This document shows, piece by piece, positions 45,430-56,614 of a stretch of 64,000 nucleotides of DNA. Numbering within the stretch: the first letter of the stretch is position 1; the number at the start of each line of letters is the position of its first letter. The stretch is taken from NCBI GenBank assembly GCA_019279435.1, contig JAAALK010000086.1, positions 22,489,913-22,553,912 on the forward strand. Reading direction: 5' to 3'. Source of the DNA: Zizania palustris (taxonomy: Eukaryota > Streptophyta > Magnoliopsida > Poales > Poaceae). The notes beneath the pieces were generated by a model. The model worked only from the letters and a program-made list of their open reading frames with translations, did not search any database and had not been told where the DNA came from. A program made the position numbers and the translations under genes.

Positions 45430-47856
45430 CTAGAGCATGAACTGCTTGCCAGTGTATGTTTTGCCGAAGTCCCAGTCCTTTGGTACCACGTTGAAGTTGG
45501 TCGATGTTTTGGCGTCGCTTGAGGTGAGCTCAAAGGAGAGTGGCTGTCCCCTGAAATCTGTGTTGATGTGCCATATCTGCCCCCAGTTGCGGCCCATCGA
45601 GAGCCATCCAGACTCCGTTCCTTTGACCTTCACTGCTCGGACATCGCCAGCACCACCGACGTTGCTGATTAGCACTGTCAGGAAGAAGCTTCGACCGTTG
45701 ACTGAAAATCGCACACCGCCTTCACGAAGACACTTGACGCTGCATATAGAGTAAACGCGCCAAGATCAGTTGACAGTTACAGTTTTTTTTGTTGTTGCTT
45801 GCTATCTAAAGGCTATGACGTTACTGTCTGATAGCTCTGTGCAGCAGACCTTGTGTTGGTTTCTTTGCAGGTCAGTACAGCAATCCGTTCTCTGCGTATA
45901 ATTGCACTCGTGGAAAATTTACCGATAATCCAGGAGCTAAGAAACAGGGGGGCACTACTAGTCTACTAAACCAATTTATAGATGTGAGTGGGAATTATAC
46001 TAGATTGTAATAAGTACAAGATAATGGCTGACAATCGACTCACTGTTCAACATTCTGTTTAACACAGTTATAGTACTGATAAAAGATGAAGTTAATGAAG
46101 GATTTGAAAGACCTACAAACCAGCATAAATTTCTAGCATAGAAACAGCAAATTAAGTGTGACCATAACTAATGCACCAACACAACTTGTGGGACTACAGG
46201 AGTACAGGACTAGTTCGGTGGTCACCTAGTATTAGGGCATCTCACGTGCCCCAGTAAGAAAGTAAGTGTGATGCCAAAGGTCTCTGTAATGGAGCTGGTT
46301 AGCACTCTAAAATGTTCCTGATACATCCTCCTTGTCTGGCAATCATACTCTAAAATGAGCGAGCCTGTTTGTTTCAAAACATGATGTGAATTGCTGTTAC
46401 CTGTTCTGTATTTCGTTTCGAAACTCAGAAATGAGCAAGCCCTTTTAGGTTAATAGCTCAGCAACCTCCAGATTCTAGGTAGTAACCTTAAAACAGTCAA
46501 GAGTCTTGGTATAGATAGCTTTCACTCTTCAGCATCATTTAGGATTGCAGTTAGTACCTAATGCTAGTTTTCTGATCACCGACTCATGCAGTTGCCATCG
46601 TTTTAATCCCAACTCAGAAAATATTAGTCAAAAAGCATACAAGTCAACTGAAGCATATTTGTATGCATAGTACTTAAGTCATAGAGTCAAAAGCATATCA
46701 ACTGAAACAAAACAACTATAACAATTCTAATGAAATGCTGCATCAAATAACTCACAGTTTCATGTTACTACTCTTTTCCCTCCTAATCCAGACACTTAAA
46801 GACATTATAGTACAACATAAAAAGGTCATGGCAGCAGAAAAACTACACTACACAGTTGAAGTGTTGAACCCTAACAGAAGTTGAATGCATCGGAAGACGG
46901 TCCATTTCCTTTCCTCCCCAACGGACACTTCAAATTCAGCTTTTTTGGGGATCTTACATTGTGCTAAGCAACGCAATTCTAGCTGGGCAAGCGCTTTCAC
47001 AGTTCCACACAAAGTGGATTAAGAAATTGGAAAACTTGACCTCAGATCTAGCGCAAGGTAGACTTAGCAGCAATAAATTTAAAGGATGCGGCCAAAATGC
47101 ACATACCGGCGGTACTGGATGGGCATGACTCCGGCCTTCCAGAGCGCAATCTTCTCGAATGCCTGGATGGGGAGGAGGAAATGGTGGTTGGGCGGGTTAC
47201 AGACGCCGCCGGCGTCGGCCGGGAGCCCGAAGTTTGGAGCGCAGAAGTTGGTGGCCGTGACGACGATGGAGGTTCCGGGGAGGCAGTACTTGAGGTCCTC
47301 CACGCACTTCACCTCGTAGCAGCCGCCACACGCCGCGCCGCGCTCGAACAGCGCCGTGCTCAGCCCCACCGTCGCCATCCCGTACCCGTGCTTCCCCAGA
47401 TCCCCGAACCCGCACGCGCCACCTGCACGCCGCAACGCAAGGCACAAATCAAACACGCTCCTATGGACGAAACCATGAGAGACATCAAGCAATTCAGGAA
47501 CCGAACCCGCAGATAGTTCTAGTAACTAAATGTGCGGTGTAAGAAAGATTTCGTCGGCAGAAAATGCGGAAAGAGGAAATCTTTTCATGGACAAAGCATG
47601 GACAAGGAGAATTAAAGCGCAAGGACAGCTCGTTAGATCCCGCCCCCCACCCGCCACATAGATGCAGGTGACCGAACAGCCAGGCCAGTGAGCTTTGACG
47701 CTTACCGATGGCATCTTCCGGGTCCGCGGCGTAGTAGGAGGCCTTGGCGGGGCGCCACTCGGTAATGGCGGAGGACCCGTAGGTGGTCGGGTGCTGGTGG
47801 CCGGCGGCGAGAGCCGGGAGGACGAAGAGGACGAGGAGGAGGAGCGGGGGAGCCAT
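45430..47856 (-). CDS. Alpha-expansin, EXPA13-like, intact copy
   Basis: Three exons, 47706-47856, 47107-47422 and 45430-45739, have GT-AG borders and join to 258 aa. A signal peptide (M-A-P-P-L-L-L-L-V-L-F and onward) directs secretion to the wall. Domain 1 (GH45-like) has G-A-C-G-F-G-D, the paired cysteines of G-A-A-C-G-G-C-Y-E-V-K-C and T-N-F-C-A-P-N. Domain 2 has G-G-V-R-F-S-V-N-G, N-V-G-G-A-G-D-V, R-N-W-G-Q-I-W-H and W-D-F-G-K-T-Y. Expansins loosen cell walls at acidic pH without hydrolysis. The usual HFD motif reads H-F-L (N-H-H-F-L-L-P-I), which as I recall is a trait of the EXPA13 clade; this would remove the conserved aspartate. Intron 2 is 1.37 kb. Confidence 0.93.
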
Positions 47857-49325
47857 TGCTCCCTCCCAGACCCAGCTGTTCGTCGGTATGCCTCACTGCC
47901 TCAGTGCAGCTGGGGAGAGGGTCGGTGTGAACTGTACGAGAGTGTGGCTTTGGCTTTAGCTGGTTCCGGGGCCTTGCTGTTTTTATAGATTCTTTAAGTG
48001 TCATTTTAATGATTTTTCTTTTGTGAGTAGCTTTTCCATGCTTTGTGTTCTTGGGATAAAAGGGATCTGGATTGGCATAGAAAGGAATTGGAAGGCTAGA
48101 TGAGATGAAGAATATTTTTCTGTTCTCTAGAGAAAAAATAATACCCGATGATTAAGGAGGTCAATACATTTTCTACTGTCTTTGGCAGCTAAAAGCAATA
48201 TTGCTAGATTATACTACCACATGGTAGTGCTAAAATTTGGAACCCGGTACATACCATTTTACAGTTTCTCCTCTTTAGACCAAAAAAAATGATGAAAGGA
48301 TCACAGTTTAATCTTCAAATATCCAAATGTTAAATTTAATCTTCAGACCAGTAAGCTTTATGGGCTACCACAGTACCCTCCATAAAAATTGAGATTTCTG
48401 TAATCGGTTTCCATCCCTCGGGAGCAAACCTGCTTCCGTAAGCCTGAAAGAATTGTTTTTGTCCTTCTATCATCCAGGCAACAGTGAGATCAAACCTAGA
48501 GTTTACCAAGTGTCCAGATACGAATCACGAAATCTTGATCCAACTGAACTTGTTCTCGAGTACTGGACGCGGGGATTCTACGTCAGTCGCGCATGCATCC
48601 AGGTTTCTGTAACTCGGGCTGCAGTGCAGCGCCATGGATGATCCAAGTAAGATACGGTTGTGTAGGCGAGCAGCAGTGGATGATACTATGATAGTTCCAT
48701 GATAAACTGGGCGTATTTTATCTAGACGATGGTCACAGAATCTGCCATGAGCGGTGCGTGCCACGGCGCCACTGCCGGCGGCATCTATCATTAAGGATTT
48801 ACGGTGTCCATGCGTCACGCCGGCGCCAGTACGGCCGCGGTGGCTGCCACTAAATCGGCAGCAGTAAATCGGTCCGTCAGTGCGACCACCACATCACGCG
48901 TGGATACCGTAGCTGATACGCGACGCGACGAGGTGGGGATGTTGCTACTTGCTCCTAGGCAGCACCGCTCGTAACGCCGCCGGCCGCCGGCGGCAGCATT
49001 GCGTCGTGAGCTGCTCGCGCACGCGTGAGTAAGCTTCGAGCCTCGGTTGCCAATCATCTCTATTGGGTTGGGTCGCTTTGGTTGCAGAGGGAAATGGGCC
49101 ATATATTACGTTAGGAAATGAAGTGTAGTAGGTAACCGTGAGCCATTACGAGCAAGAGGGGGCCATCAGCAATCTGGGACTCGGCTCGGGTGCTTGACGT
49201 GAACACGCAGACAATTTTGAGCCGCGCAGATCACAGTTTGCTCGTCAGGATTGATGGTGACACCGGGCACTGGCAAAAGGACACGCTTTGCTGATCTGGC
49301 AGGCACAATGCTCTTTATCCCTTTA
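47857..49325. other. Expansin upstream region and unique sequence beyond the duplicate
   Basis: 47857-48806 matches copy 1. 48807-49325 has no counterpart in the window and holds a GC-rich patch (48815-49020) without a recognisable gene. Confidence 0.45.
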
Positions 49326-49464
49326 GGGGCTGTTCGTTTAATCCCCTTGGGGAAGGGGATTGAGAGGGATTGGGAGGGATTGGAGGGGATTTATACTACA
49401 ATCCCCTCCAATCCCTCTCAATCCCTTCCAATCCCCTTCAATCCCCACCTAACCGAACAAGCCC
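49326..49464. mobile_element. Tourist-like foldback MITE, 139 bp
   Basis: Nearly palindromic: starts GGGGCTGTTCGTTTAATCCC and ends with a reverse complement beginning GGGCTTGTTCGGTTAGGTGG. It is flanked by TTA at 49323-49325 and 49465-49467, the PIF/Harbinger (Tourist) signature. The arms are made of AATCCC/GGGATT repeats and the transcript would form a strong hairpin. Confidence 0.85.
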
Positions 49465-49547
49465 TTAACGTTTTTTTCTTCAGCACAAAAGCAAACTGCT
49501 CTACACAAATACGACTGTACTGTATAGAGATTATAGAGACAATCTTA

Positions 49548-49601
49548 GGGCCTGTTTGGGAGTCGAATGGGCCGGGATTGTGGGCTCCCAAACTAGCCTT
49601 T
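49548..49601. mobile_element. Very short foldback element, about 54 bp
   Basis: Inverted repeats AGGGCCTGTTTGGGAG and (reverse complement of right end) AAGGCTAGTTTGGGAG enclose about 22 bp. The ends resemble common grass MITEs. It may be an internal-deletion remnant. Confidence 0.5.
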
Positions 49602-49603
49602 AA

Positions 49604-50006
49604 GGTGTCGTTTGGTTTACAGACAAAATAAGATGAGATGATTTTGTCCCAGTTTTTTTGGTTGGGATCGTCTCATCTTGTGTTTAGTTACGAGAGATGA
49701 AAATATTTTAGTTTTATGTCTAGTTGGTGGGTTGAGAGAAACGAGACTCTGCCTCAGAACCTCTGTCTCGCATCGAAACATCTTCTGTTTGTTTCAAAAT
49801 CTTTGGCCCATCCCTAAAAACTCCATATCGGAACATCCGGTCCGCCATGGAATCTCTAGCCCGGTTTCGAAGCCTTGAGTATGAGGTGGAACCAATTCGT
49901 TCCAAATATTGGAGAAATATTTTGGTGGAACGACTCCAAATCAAACACTATAAAAAACCGAATCGTCTTGTCTCGTACCGCCTCGTGTTTCGAACTAAAT
50001 ACCACC
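49604..50006. mobile_element. PIF/Harbinger-like MITE, 403 bp
   Basis: Ends GGTGTCGTTTGGTT and (reverse complement) GGTGGTATTTAGTT, flanked by TAA at 49601-49603 and 50007-50009. The interior has internal complementary segments (GATGAGATG/TCGTCTCATC) and no coding frame of note. Confidence 0.75.
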
Positions 50007-50386
50007 TAACTTCTTGTGACTGTAGAAAACTGATAGAATGGTAGTTGCTGAGTACTTTTCGGTGTTGACTACGCACCGTTTTAATGCTTATGTTCTATTT
50101 GACCGATGGATAACTGTGTCAGCTGGATGATATACACGAGACGCGTTATCCATTCTCATGCCTCTAGATCTGCATGCCGATTAAATGGAATAAATATAAA
50201 TCTCTCAAAAATTCAATCGAATATTTGATTGTAGCAGAGGAGTACTCGTCGTCATTCTTATCCTCCTACTTGCGTCACCTTTATAGCTAGCTTCCTCTTC
50301 TCGTCTCACCGTACGCCGTCGTGCAGCCGCAAGCACGCACACGCCTTTCGCCCGCCGTGTTACTAGTTCGTGTGATCCGTCCGGGA

Positions 50387-51121
50387 ATGGAGGCGTACGT
50401 GTTGTTCCCGAGGGGGGAGATGGAGATGATCAGCTGCGACGAGCAGGAGGAGGACATCGGCTGCCCGTCGGAGTCGGAGTTGTCGCTGGAGTCGTCGTTG
50501 TCGGAGGAGGAGGAGGTGGGGGCGGAGATCGCAGACGACGCGAGTTCGTCGGGGTCGTCGTCGGCGGGCCACTTCGAGATGTCCTCCCTCGTGTCGGAGC
50601 TCCCGCTCATGTGCGTGCAACGGTGCCCGTTTGATCTGAATATGACATTTCGTGAATTCACCACTGGACTGCTCGATCAAAAGGTTTCGCTTTCGCCTTG
50701 GGGTTTGGTTCGTTCTTGTCTGTGACGACGCGGCGTGGCTCTGTGTTTTGGGTGCAGGAGGAGGGGGCTCTCCAAGTTCTTCGATGGCAAGTCGCAGTCG
50801 TTCACGTCGCTGGCGGCGGTGGGCGGCCTGGAGGACCTGGCGAAGCCGACGACGATGAGGAAGCGCCTCAAGACGTCGCGCAGCTGCGGCGCCGTCAGGC
50901 TGCAGGACGAGCACCGCCGAGGGCGCCTCTCGGGGCGGCGCTTCCACAATGCCAGCACCGCGTCCTTCAAGAAGGCGTCGGGAAGGGGGCAGCTGTCCGT
51001 GCTCGGCGCGAGCAGGCGGACGCGCCCATCGGTGACGGCGGTCTCGCCGTCGCCGAGGCCGAGAGGGGCGGTCTCCAAGACTTGCTGCGCGCGAGGTTGT
51101 GCAAATCTAAGTCAGGTGTGA
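50387..51121 (+). CDS. OXIDATIVE STRESS 3 (OXS3)-like protein
   Basis: Two exons, 50387-50610 and 50758-51121, join in phase 2 (CTCAT|gtgcgt and gcag|GAGG) to 195 aa. The N-terminus is acidic and Ser-rich. The conserved OXS3 core spans the junction: L-P-L-M-R-R-G-L-S-K-F-F and then D-G-K-S-Q-S-F-T-S-L and V-G-G-L-E-D-L-A-K-P, followed by a basic M-R-K-R-L-K-T-S-R-S. The tail is Arg/Ser-rich. Family members are nuclear, chromatin-associated proteins implicated in tolerance to heavy metals and oxidative stress in plants; the biochemical activity is not settled. I chose the ATG at 50387 because it precedes the acidic segment without an upstream in-frame alternative that preserves composition. 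Confidence 0.8.
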
Positions 51122-53418
51122 CGTGTCACGAGCAGCAGTACGTACTACGTAATACGGTTGTGATTACAGTTATGAGATGGAAATGACCAAGCGAATGTGG
51201 TGAAATTGATGAGGATTCATTGCCCCATGGGGTATGTATATATGTTTGAAGATTTTGGAGAGAGTTTGGAGTGAAAAATCTCCAGCTATGGCGACAGTTG
51301 CAATGAGCCAAGAACTGTGTTGAAACAGCACCTTGAGATCAGCCTGACAAATTTGTGCGTGTTGGGAGACAAAGACAGCTTCTGATACACTGTTATATAT
51401 AGAGCTCTTAAATTTAATCGTAATTGTGTAATGATATCTTTTTATTTCAGTTTAAGATTATAACAATCTAACTTATTTTCACATGCTGAAACAAATATAT
51501 TAATTTATTACGAATTATAATAATTTAGTAAGTTAATCTAATCGACCTTTGTGTAAGCTAAATTGGTACAATTCCAAACTGAAACAAACGTACCCTTAAT
51601 TTTACCTACGAATCTTGCTGTTGGTTTGGTTGCGTGTGTTTACTATACTACTAATTGAGCGATGCTTTAGCTCTTAATGTCTGGTTTTCATTCCATGGAT
51701 AGCTATATTTTTAAAGAAAATCGTACGGATATTGAAGTGTGTCGGGGATGTGATATGAAAATTTTCTAAGAGATTATCTATCCTCGTATCACTCTAATCT
51801 TAACATGCTCGTGGTCAACCATTTTCACTATAGCTGATATTAATAATATCATCCTCAATTATTGTCCTAACAGTTGCATGTCGCCAACAAAACCCATGTT
51901 CTCTCAAATTTCAGAGCAAACTCTGCGCAAGCTCTGAATATCTGATATTTCTTCCGTGCGAATTTAGTACCAGTGGAGCAAACATGCACGCACTACCACT
52001 CCGTCATCTTGTACTTTACCAGCAATAACGTGGCAAGCCGAAGAACATGTGATTCAGGCAGTCCTGGCGAGCGAGCCATGGCGTGCGGTGACGAGCCGCT
52101 GCTGCTGGCGACGTGGAGCGGCGGCGGCGAGCTTTGAGCTGGCTGTCTTCCGGCTGGGCTCTGATGGGTGGTGGACGACGTTGCCGAAGACGCGGTGCTC
52201 TTGACCGGAGAGAACAGCGGCGGCTTAGTTTTCGGCACGGCGACGTGCACTGCCACACTGGCCACAGGCGGGGCTATGAATTCCGTGTCAATTGTGTCCG
52301 TTTGATTATTTATCTTTTGAGTTCCGTTTGGTTTACAGGTTTGAAAGAACCATCTAATTAGAAAAAAATATTTCTTTGGATACCGGATTGTTTCATTTGA
52401 AATTTTTTACGGGATGAATTCATCCAAAAAACGGATCATATCTATTGGATTATGAGGTGAATTGTCTATTTTTTTCGTGCAGCTTAAATTTTTAGGTTGG
52501 ATTGATTGGTCCACGAAGGAAGTGTTAGATCATTTCATCCCCATTTTCTTTCCAACCAAACGCTACAAGCTGTGAAATACTGACATGAGAGGGCAGCCGT
52601 TGCGTTGATCTGAGATTCAGAGGCGCCGGTCACCAGGCACCAGCTGCGTGGAACTTCTACTATCAAGTCTGTTTTTTTCTCGTTCTTTTTGGCCACATAC
52701 TATTTTCACGAGAAAAATGATATTATAACACATGACAATTGAAAAAATTTCACTTATTTCAGATGATATTCTATATTTCACCTTTTGATATTTCTTTTTA
52801 TTTCTTTTACTTTTATTTCAAAAACAGATGTGAAACGTAGGATTTTTTTAAATAATATATTGTGAGTGACATTTATCGAAACCACGTAAATCGAGTGGCA
52901 TAATATAAATTTTCTCCCATTTTCATATACTTGTACAGATCCTTCATGTGCAAACAAAATAAATTAGACATTCTACTCTAATACTTCTACATACTATCAT
53001 GCTATGAAAAATGTTTTGAATCAAAGATGTGGATAAATATTTTCAAATTCCAGAGGAAAATGAGCATAATCACTGAAAGCATATACTGCTGAATATGGAA
53101 TGTTCAATACCGATGAAAAGTTACATTTGCAATGTGGGCTTATAATACAAGCGCTAGCTTCAATAAATCTGGCAAGTGCGCAGAATTACTGAGCCAAGCA
53201 ATTTTATCAAAGAAATCTGTAATCAGATCATTTTACTGGTACAAAGGTGGCATCTTTGAGAATACATTTACAGCGTAGTGGAGATCGGAAGCTGGCAATC
53301 GATATACAACATATTTACCGGTTTTGCTGTCCATTCACGGAGCAATGCTTTTGCAGACACGCAGTCGCAGATGCTTGGGCGCTGAAGATGAACAGCAGCT
53401 CATATACTTATGTGTTCA
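51122..53418. other. Intergenic between OXS3-like and PPR genes
   Basis: Mostly AT-rich. A MITE-like stretch lies near 52322-52572 (left GTTCCGTTTGGTTTACAGG; right end, read in reverse, GTAGCGTTTGGTTGGAAAG) without a clear target duplication. A 90-codon minus-strand frame (51993-52265) is Ser/Pro-rich and not recognised. The final part is the PPR 3' flank. Confidence 0.4.
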
Positions 53419-55248
53419 TCAGCTTTTCTCTTCGACGATACTGAAATTAGTTTGGAGCCATTTCACGTGGACCTCCAAGCTGGCGTCTCGGAGGCTCCTC
53501 AAGATGGTCATGTACATCCTCCTGTCCAGTTTTGTGCCTTGCATATCCTTCAGTAGCTCCATGAGCTCATTGAATCGACTGCATTTGGAGAACACCCCTA
53601 TCATGAGCCCTGCCAGGGCCTTGTCCACCTTCCCTCCAGTCTGCATGAACTCCTGGTACAAATCCATGCACCGATCCAGTTCTCCCGACCGGTTGAATGC
53701 GTTGATGAACGCGGTGTAGCTGACCCGGTCGGGCTGAACATTGCGCCGCATCATCTCCTTCCAGATCTTCTCAGCTTGCCTTGAGTTTCCGAGCCTGCCA
53801 TGCATGTCCAGGAGGGAGTTGTATACCCAGACATTAGGCTCGCACCCGTTCTTCTTCATCACAGCGAGCAGCCTCATGGCATCAGATGCTCTCCTGATCT
53901 TGCCATACATTGAGATCATGTTACCATATGCAACCACACACTTGTCAAAGCCTCGGTCGATCATCTCTGAGAAGACCGATTCCGCCCTGTCGCTCCGCCC
54001 GAGCTGGCAGTACACATTGATGACTGAAGCATATGTGACCTGACCAGTTTCACATCCTAAAGCAATGAGCTTGTCGTAGGCTCTGATAGCGGGTTTGAGG
54101 CCTCTGCTCTTCACAAAGCCATTGACAATCGTAGACAAGATGCAGTCGGTGACCCTCAAGCCAATCTCCCTCATGTCCTTGGCAACTCCCAGTGTCTTCT
54201 CCACTAGCCCGTCCTCAACATGCATGACGATCACCTTCAGGAACATGTCAGGATCTCGCAGCATCCCTTTCTTCCGTGCTTCCTGGTACAGGTCTTCTGC
54301 TGCAGCTGTTTCTTGGGCATCCGCCAGTGATCTGATGGTTGCAGAGTAGATTGTGGCGTTAGGTGATATGCCGTCTGCTTCCATCTGTCGCAGGCATTTC
54401 AGCGCATCTGCGGCTCTACCTGCTCGTCCGAGTGCATCACAGACGACGGTGTATGTCTCGACACAGTTTTCAGAGGGGTACCATTTGTGGGACTTGTACT
54501 GCTTGAACAGTGAACTCACCATCTCCGGCTTGCCCAACGCTCCGCACGCCACCATCACGGCGCGGTAGGCGTCGGCGTCCCGCGACATGCGAGCCGCCCT
54601 CATCCGCTCGTGCACCAGCAGCGTGCTCCTGTACATGTGCAGCTTGTTGTAGGCCTGCATCGCCGAGCTGAAGACCACACCGGCAGGAGCGCCCTTCTTG
54701 CCTTCGACAACTCCGAGCACCAAGTTGGCGAGCCCGAACTTCCTCGCCTTGATGCAGCTTGCGACGAGCCGTGCGCACGTCCGCCTCTCAGGGAACACCC
54801 CGTAGGCCCTGAAATCTTCAACCAGAAGCTCCAGTGAGCTCCACTGCTTAGTCCTGAGCAGCTGCACGGTCAGCGCGTTCATCGTCTTCTTGTCCGGCCG
54901 GAACTCCGGCTGGTGCAGAGCCCTCCTGTAGCACTCGAAGGCCAGCTGCTCGGTCTGCCGGTCGCTGTAGAGCCCTCGGATAAACTTGTTGGAGATGGCA
55001 AGCTTCGGGACATCCGGAAGCGGTGACACTGGCACCGGCGCCGGCGCCGGCGCCAGAGCCGACGACACCACATGGAGCTCATCGGCGAAATTCTTCGGCT
55101 CAAGAAGAGGGGAAGCGCACGACCTGGAACAGTGCAGGACGGAAGATGCAAGCTGCCTCTTGATCGTCCAAAGCGAGCTGTGCGATGGTGTTCTTCCCGA
55201 TGGATGCAAACGTGGTGGAAGAGGCCAGTCTGAGTAGCATCTGGCCAT
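53419..55248 (-). CDS. P-class PPR protein, At5g13770-like
   Basis: A single exon encodes 609 aa from the ATG at 55248. The N-terminal 85 or so residues are Ser/Arg/Pro-rich with an A-P repeat, in keeping with an organelle transit peptide. Tandem 35-residue P-type repeats follow from about residue 150, recognisable by T-Y-x-x-V-x-x-A-L-G-R-A-G, T-Y-A-S-V-I-N-V-Y-C, V-A-Y-G-N-M-I-S-M-Y-G-K and V-W-V-Y-N-S-L-L-D-M-H-G. There is no E or DYW tail. Blocks such as V-T-D-C-I-L-S-T-I-V-N-G-F and K-A-L-A-G-L-M-I-G-V-F-S-K recall Arabidopsis At5g13770, annotated as chloroplastic. P-class PPR proteins bind organellar RNA for stability, processing or translation; the target is unknown. Confidence 0.93.
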   Translation of the reverse strand: MARCYSDWPLPPRLHPSGRTPSHSSLWTIKRQLASSVLHCSRSCASPLLEPKNFADELHVVSSALAPAPAPVPVSPLPDVPKLAISNKFIRGLYSDRQTEQLAFECYRRALHQPEFRPDKKTMNALTVQLLRTKQWSSLELLVEDFRAYGVFPERRTCARLVASCIKARKFGLANLVLGVVEGKKGAPAGVVFSSAMQAYNKLHMYRSTLLVHERMRAARMSRDADAYRAVMVACGALGKPEMVSSLFKQYKSHKWYPSENCVETYTVVCDALGRAGRAADALKCLRQMEADGISPNATIYSATIRSLADAQETAAAEDLYQEARKKGMLRDPDMFLKVIVMHVEDGLVEKTLGVAKDMREIGLRVTDCILSTIVNGFVKSRGLKPAIRAYDKLIALGCETGQVTYASVINVYCQLGRSDRAESVFSEMIDRGFDKCVVAYGNMISMYGKIRRASDAMRLLAVMKKNGCEPNVWVYNSLLDMHGRLGNSRQAEKIWKEMMRRNVQPDRVSYTAFINAFNRSGELDRCMDLYQEFMQTGGKVDKALAGLMIGVFSKCSRFNELMELLKDMQGTKLDRRMYMTILRSLRDASLEVHVKWLQTNFSIVEEKS

Positions 55249-56019
55249 CACACTGGGAACTAACTAGAGGTTGGGAATGGAAGAACCTCTCCGTTTGGCT
55301 CGAGAGCACCTTATCCTGCCGTGGAGGAGGTTCCATTGGGCCGTTTTTCATGTGCGTCTTCTGGCGGTGACGTCCCAGCTTGGACGGGCAAGATGCAGCC
55401 ACGCAGGTTGCCAAAGAAATTCCGGTAGATCCATGACGTGGAGGTGTAGTTACCCTGCAAGTGAAAGAAGCTCAAATTTTGGGTGGAAATGGGGGTAAAA
55501 TCGCTGACCCGTTTGATTTCTGGTGAAGAAGTTTCGTCCACGTAGCTCCAGCCCAGACGACAACCACCAACTTAACGCGGCAAATCAAGCAGAGAAAAAG
55601 ATCTCAAGTGTTACGAGGCAAACTTGGACTACGAGACAGCATGACAGCTACCAACAGCTTTGTCTTCAGGTGAAACTATCACTCGTTGTGCTTCTGGATT
55701 CCTTTTCAAGGAAAACTGCACAGACCAGATTCTAGCAATGTTGTGGCAACCGAGCAACCAGAGAAATGGGAAGAGCAAAACTTTCTTCACTTCTCTGGCC
55801 TGCCTTGACCAGGGCTCTACAATCACAACAAAGTTCATGTAAATATCTCAGTTCTGAACTGCATATAGAATCCAAGATGAATGAGAAATTGTGAAGACCA
55901 AGCTAAAACTATAACTTTATTTAAGCACCATTAAAAGAGTTGTAATAACATAGCTCCTACAGTTACAATTTCCATAAACAACTTATCTGAACCATCATCC
56001 AAAAATAAGACAACAGCTA
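55249..56019. other. PPR upstream region
   Basis: Presumed promoter and 5' leader of the minus-strand PPR gene, then AT-rich sequence. Nothing else seen. Confidence 0.45.
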
Positions 56020-56032
56020 ATTCTACCCAAGG

Positions 56033-56601
56033 TTGTTATGGCGACGCGACGAAGCGTGGCGACTCACAACCTTCATATCTTTACAGCACCTATGGTGTGC
56101 GGCGTGGCGTTGCCACAGACACATCGGCATAGTGAACAGTCAAATACATTAGGACCACTAGGAGTCAACATAACAGCTCAACCATACATAGTTACTACTC
56201 AACTACATACTACAGTTCACACTTCATAGTTCATGGCTACTGTGTATTGGCTACAACCTAAAATTCTACATGCACAGAGCCACAAATAGAGTCTACATTG
56301 TGGTTACCACTTCGGTGATGTGGCATACTGGCATATGTATTTAAGATATATTACTGCTACTCTAGTTAGCAAACCCCTTTGGATAGACACATACTACTCA
56401 CTGAATCACTGAAGCAGAGAGCTAATCTAGTTATGAAGTAACATACTACTCACAAATCACTGAATCTAGTATGGCGAACGTCACAGAGCGCCACAGTAGC
56501 GCCACGCACTTGTGGCGGTCGCCACAGACCCTATGTCCCTATTCGCCTTGGTGAATTGCAAGATTCCACCACTGCGATATATCGACGCGACTACAACTAA
56601 G
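56033..56601. mobile_element. Transposon-like unit bounded by 13-bp direct repeats
   Basis: The 13-mer ATTCTACCCAAGG occurs at 56020-56032 and 56602-56614. Both inner edges carry similar GTCG/CGACGCGA-type sequence in opposite orientation (TTGTTATGGCGACGCGAC at left, TCGACGCGACTACAACTAAG at right) and GTGGCG/CGCCAC motifs recur inside. It has no coding capacity. A 13-bp duplication is longer than usual for DNA transposons, so the class is uncertain; a hAT or Mutator derivative is possible. Confidence 0.5.
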
Positions 56602-56614
56602 ATTCTACCCAAGG

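Larger units (their letters stand above)
39983..48806. repeat. Duplicated block, copy 2 (CDPK-H4-expansin)
   Basis: Collinear, same-strand counterpart of 1-8674. Here all three genes read through in frame. Relative to copy 1 it contains the MITE at 42080-42640 and lacks about 307 bp near 45932 and about 115 bp near 46350. The similarity ends at 48806 only because copy 1 meets its gap there, so the real right boundary of the duplication is not observable. Confidence 0.95.

Noticed and set aside
53247..53719. Plus-strand frames at 53247-53719
   Set aside because: Antisense to the 3' end and flank of the P-class PPR gene; no domain.
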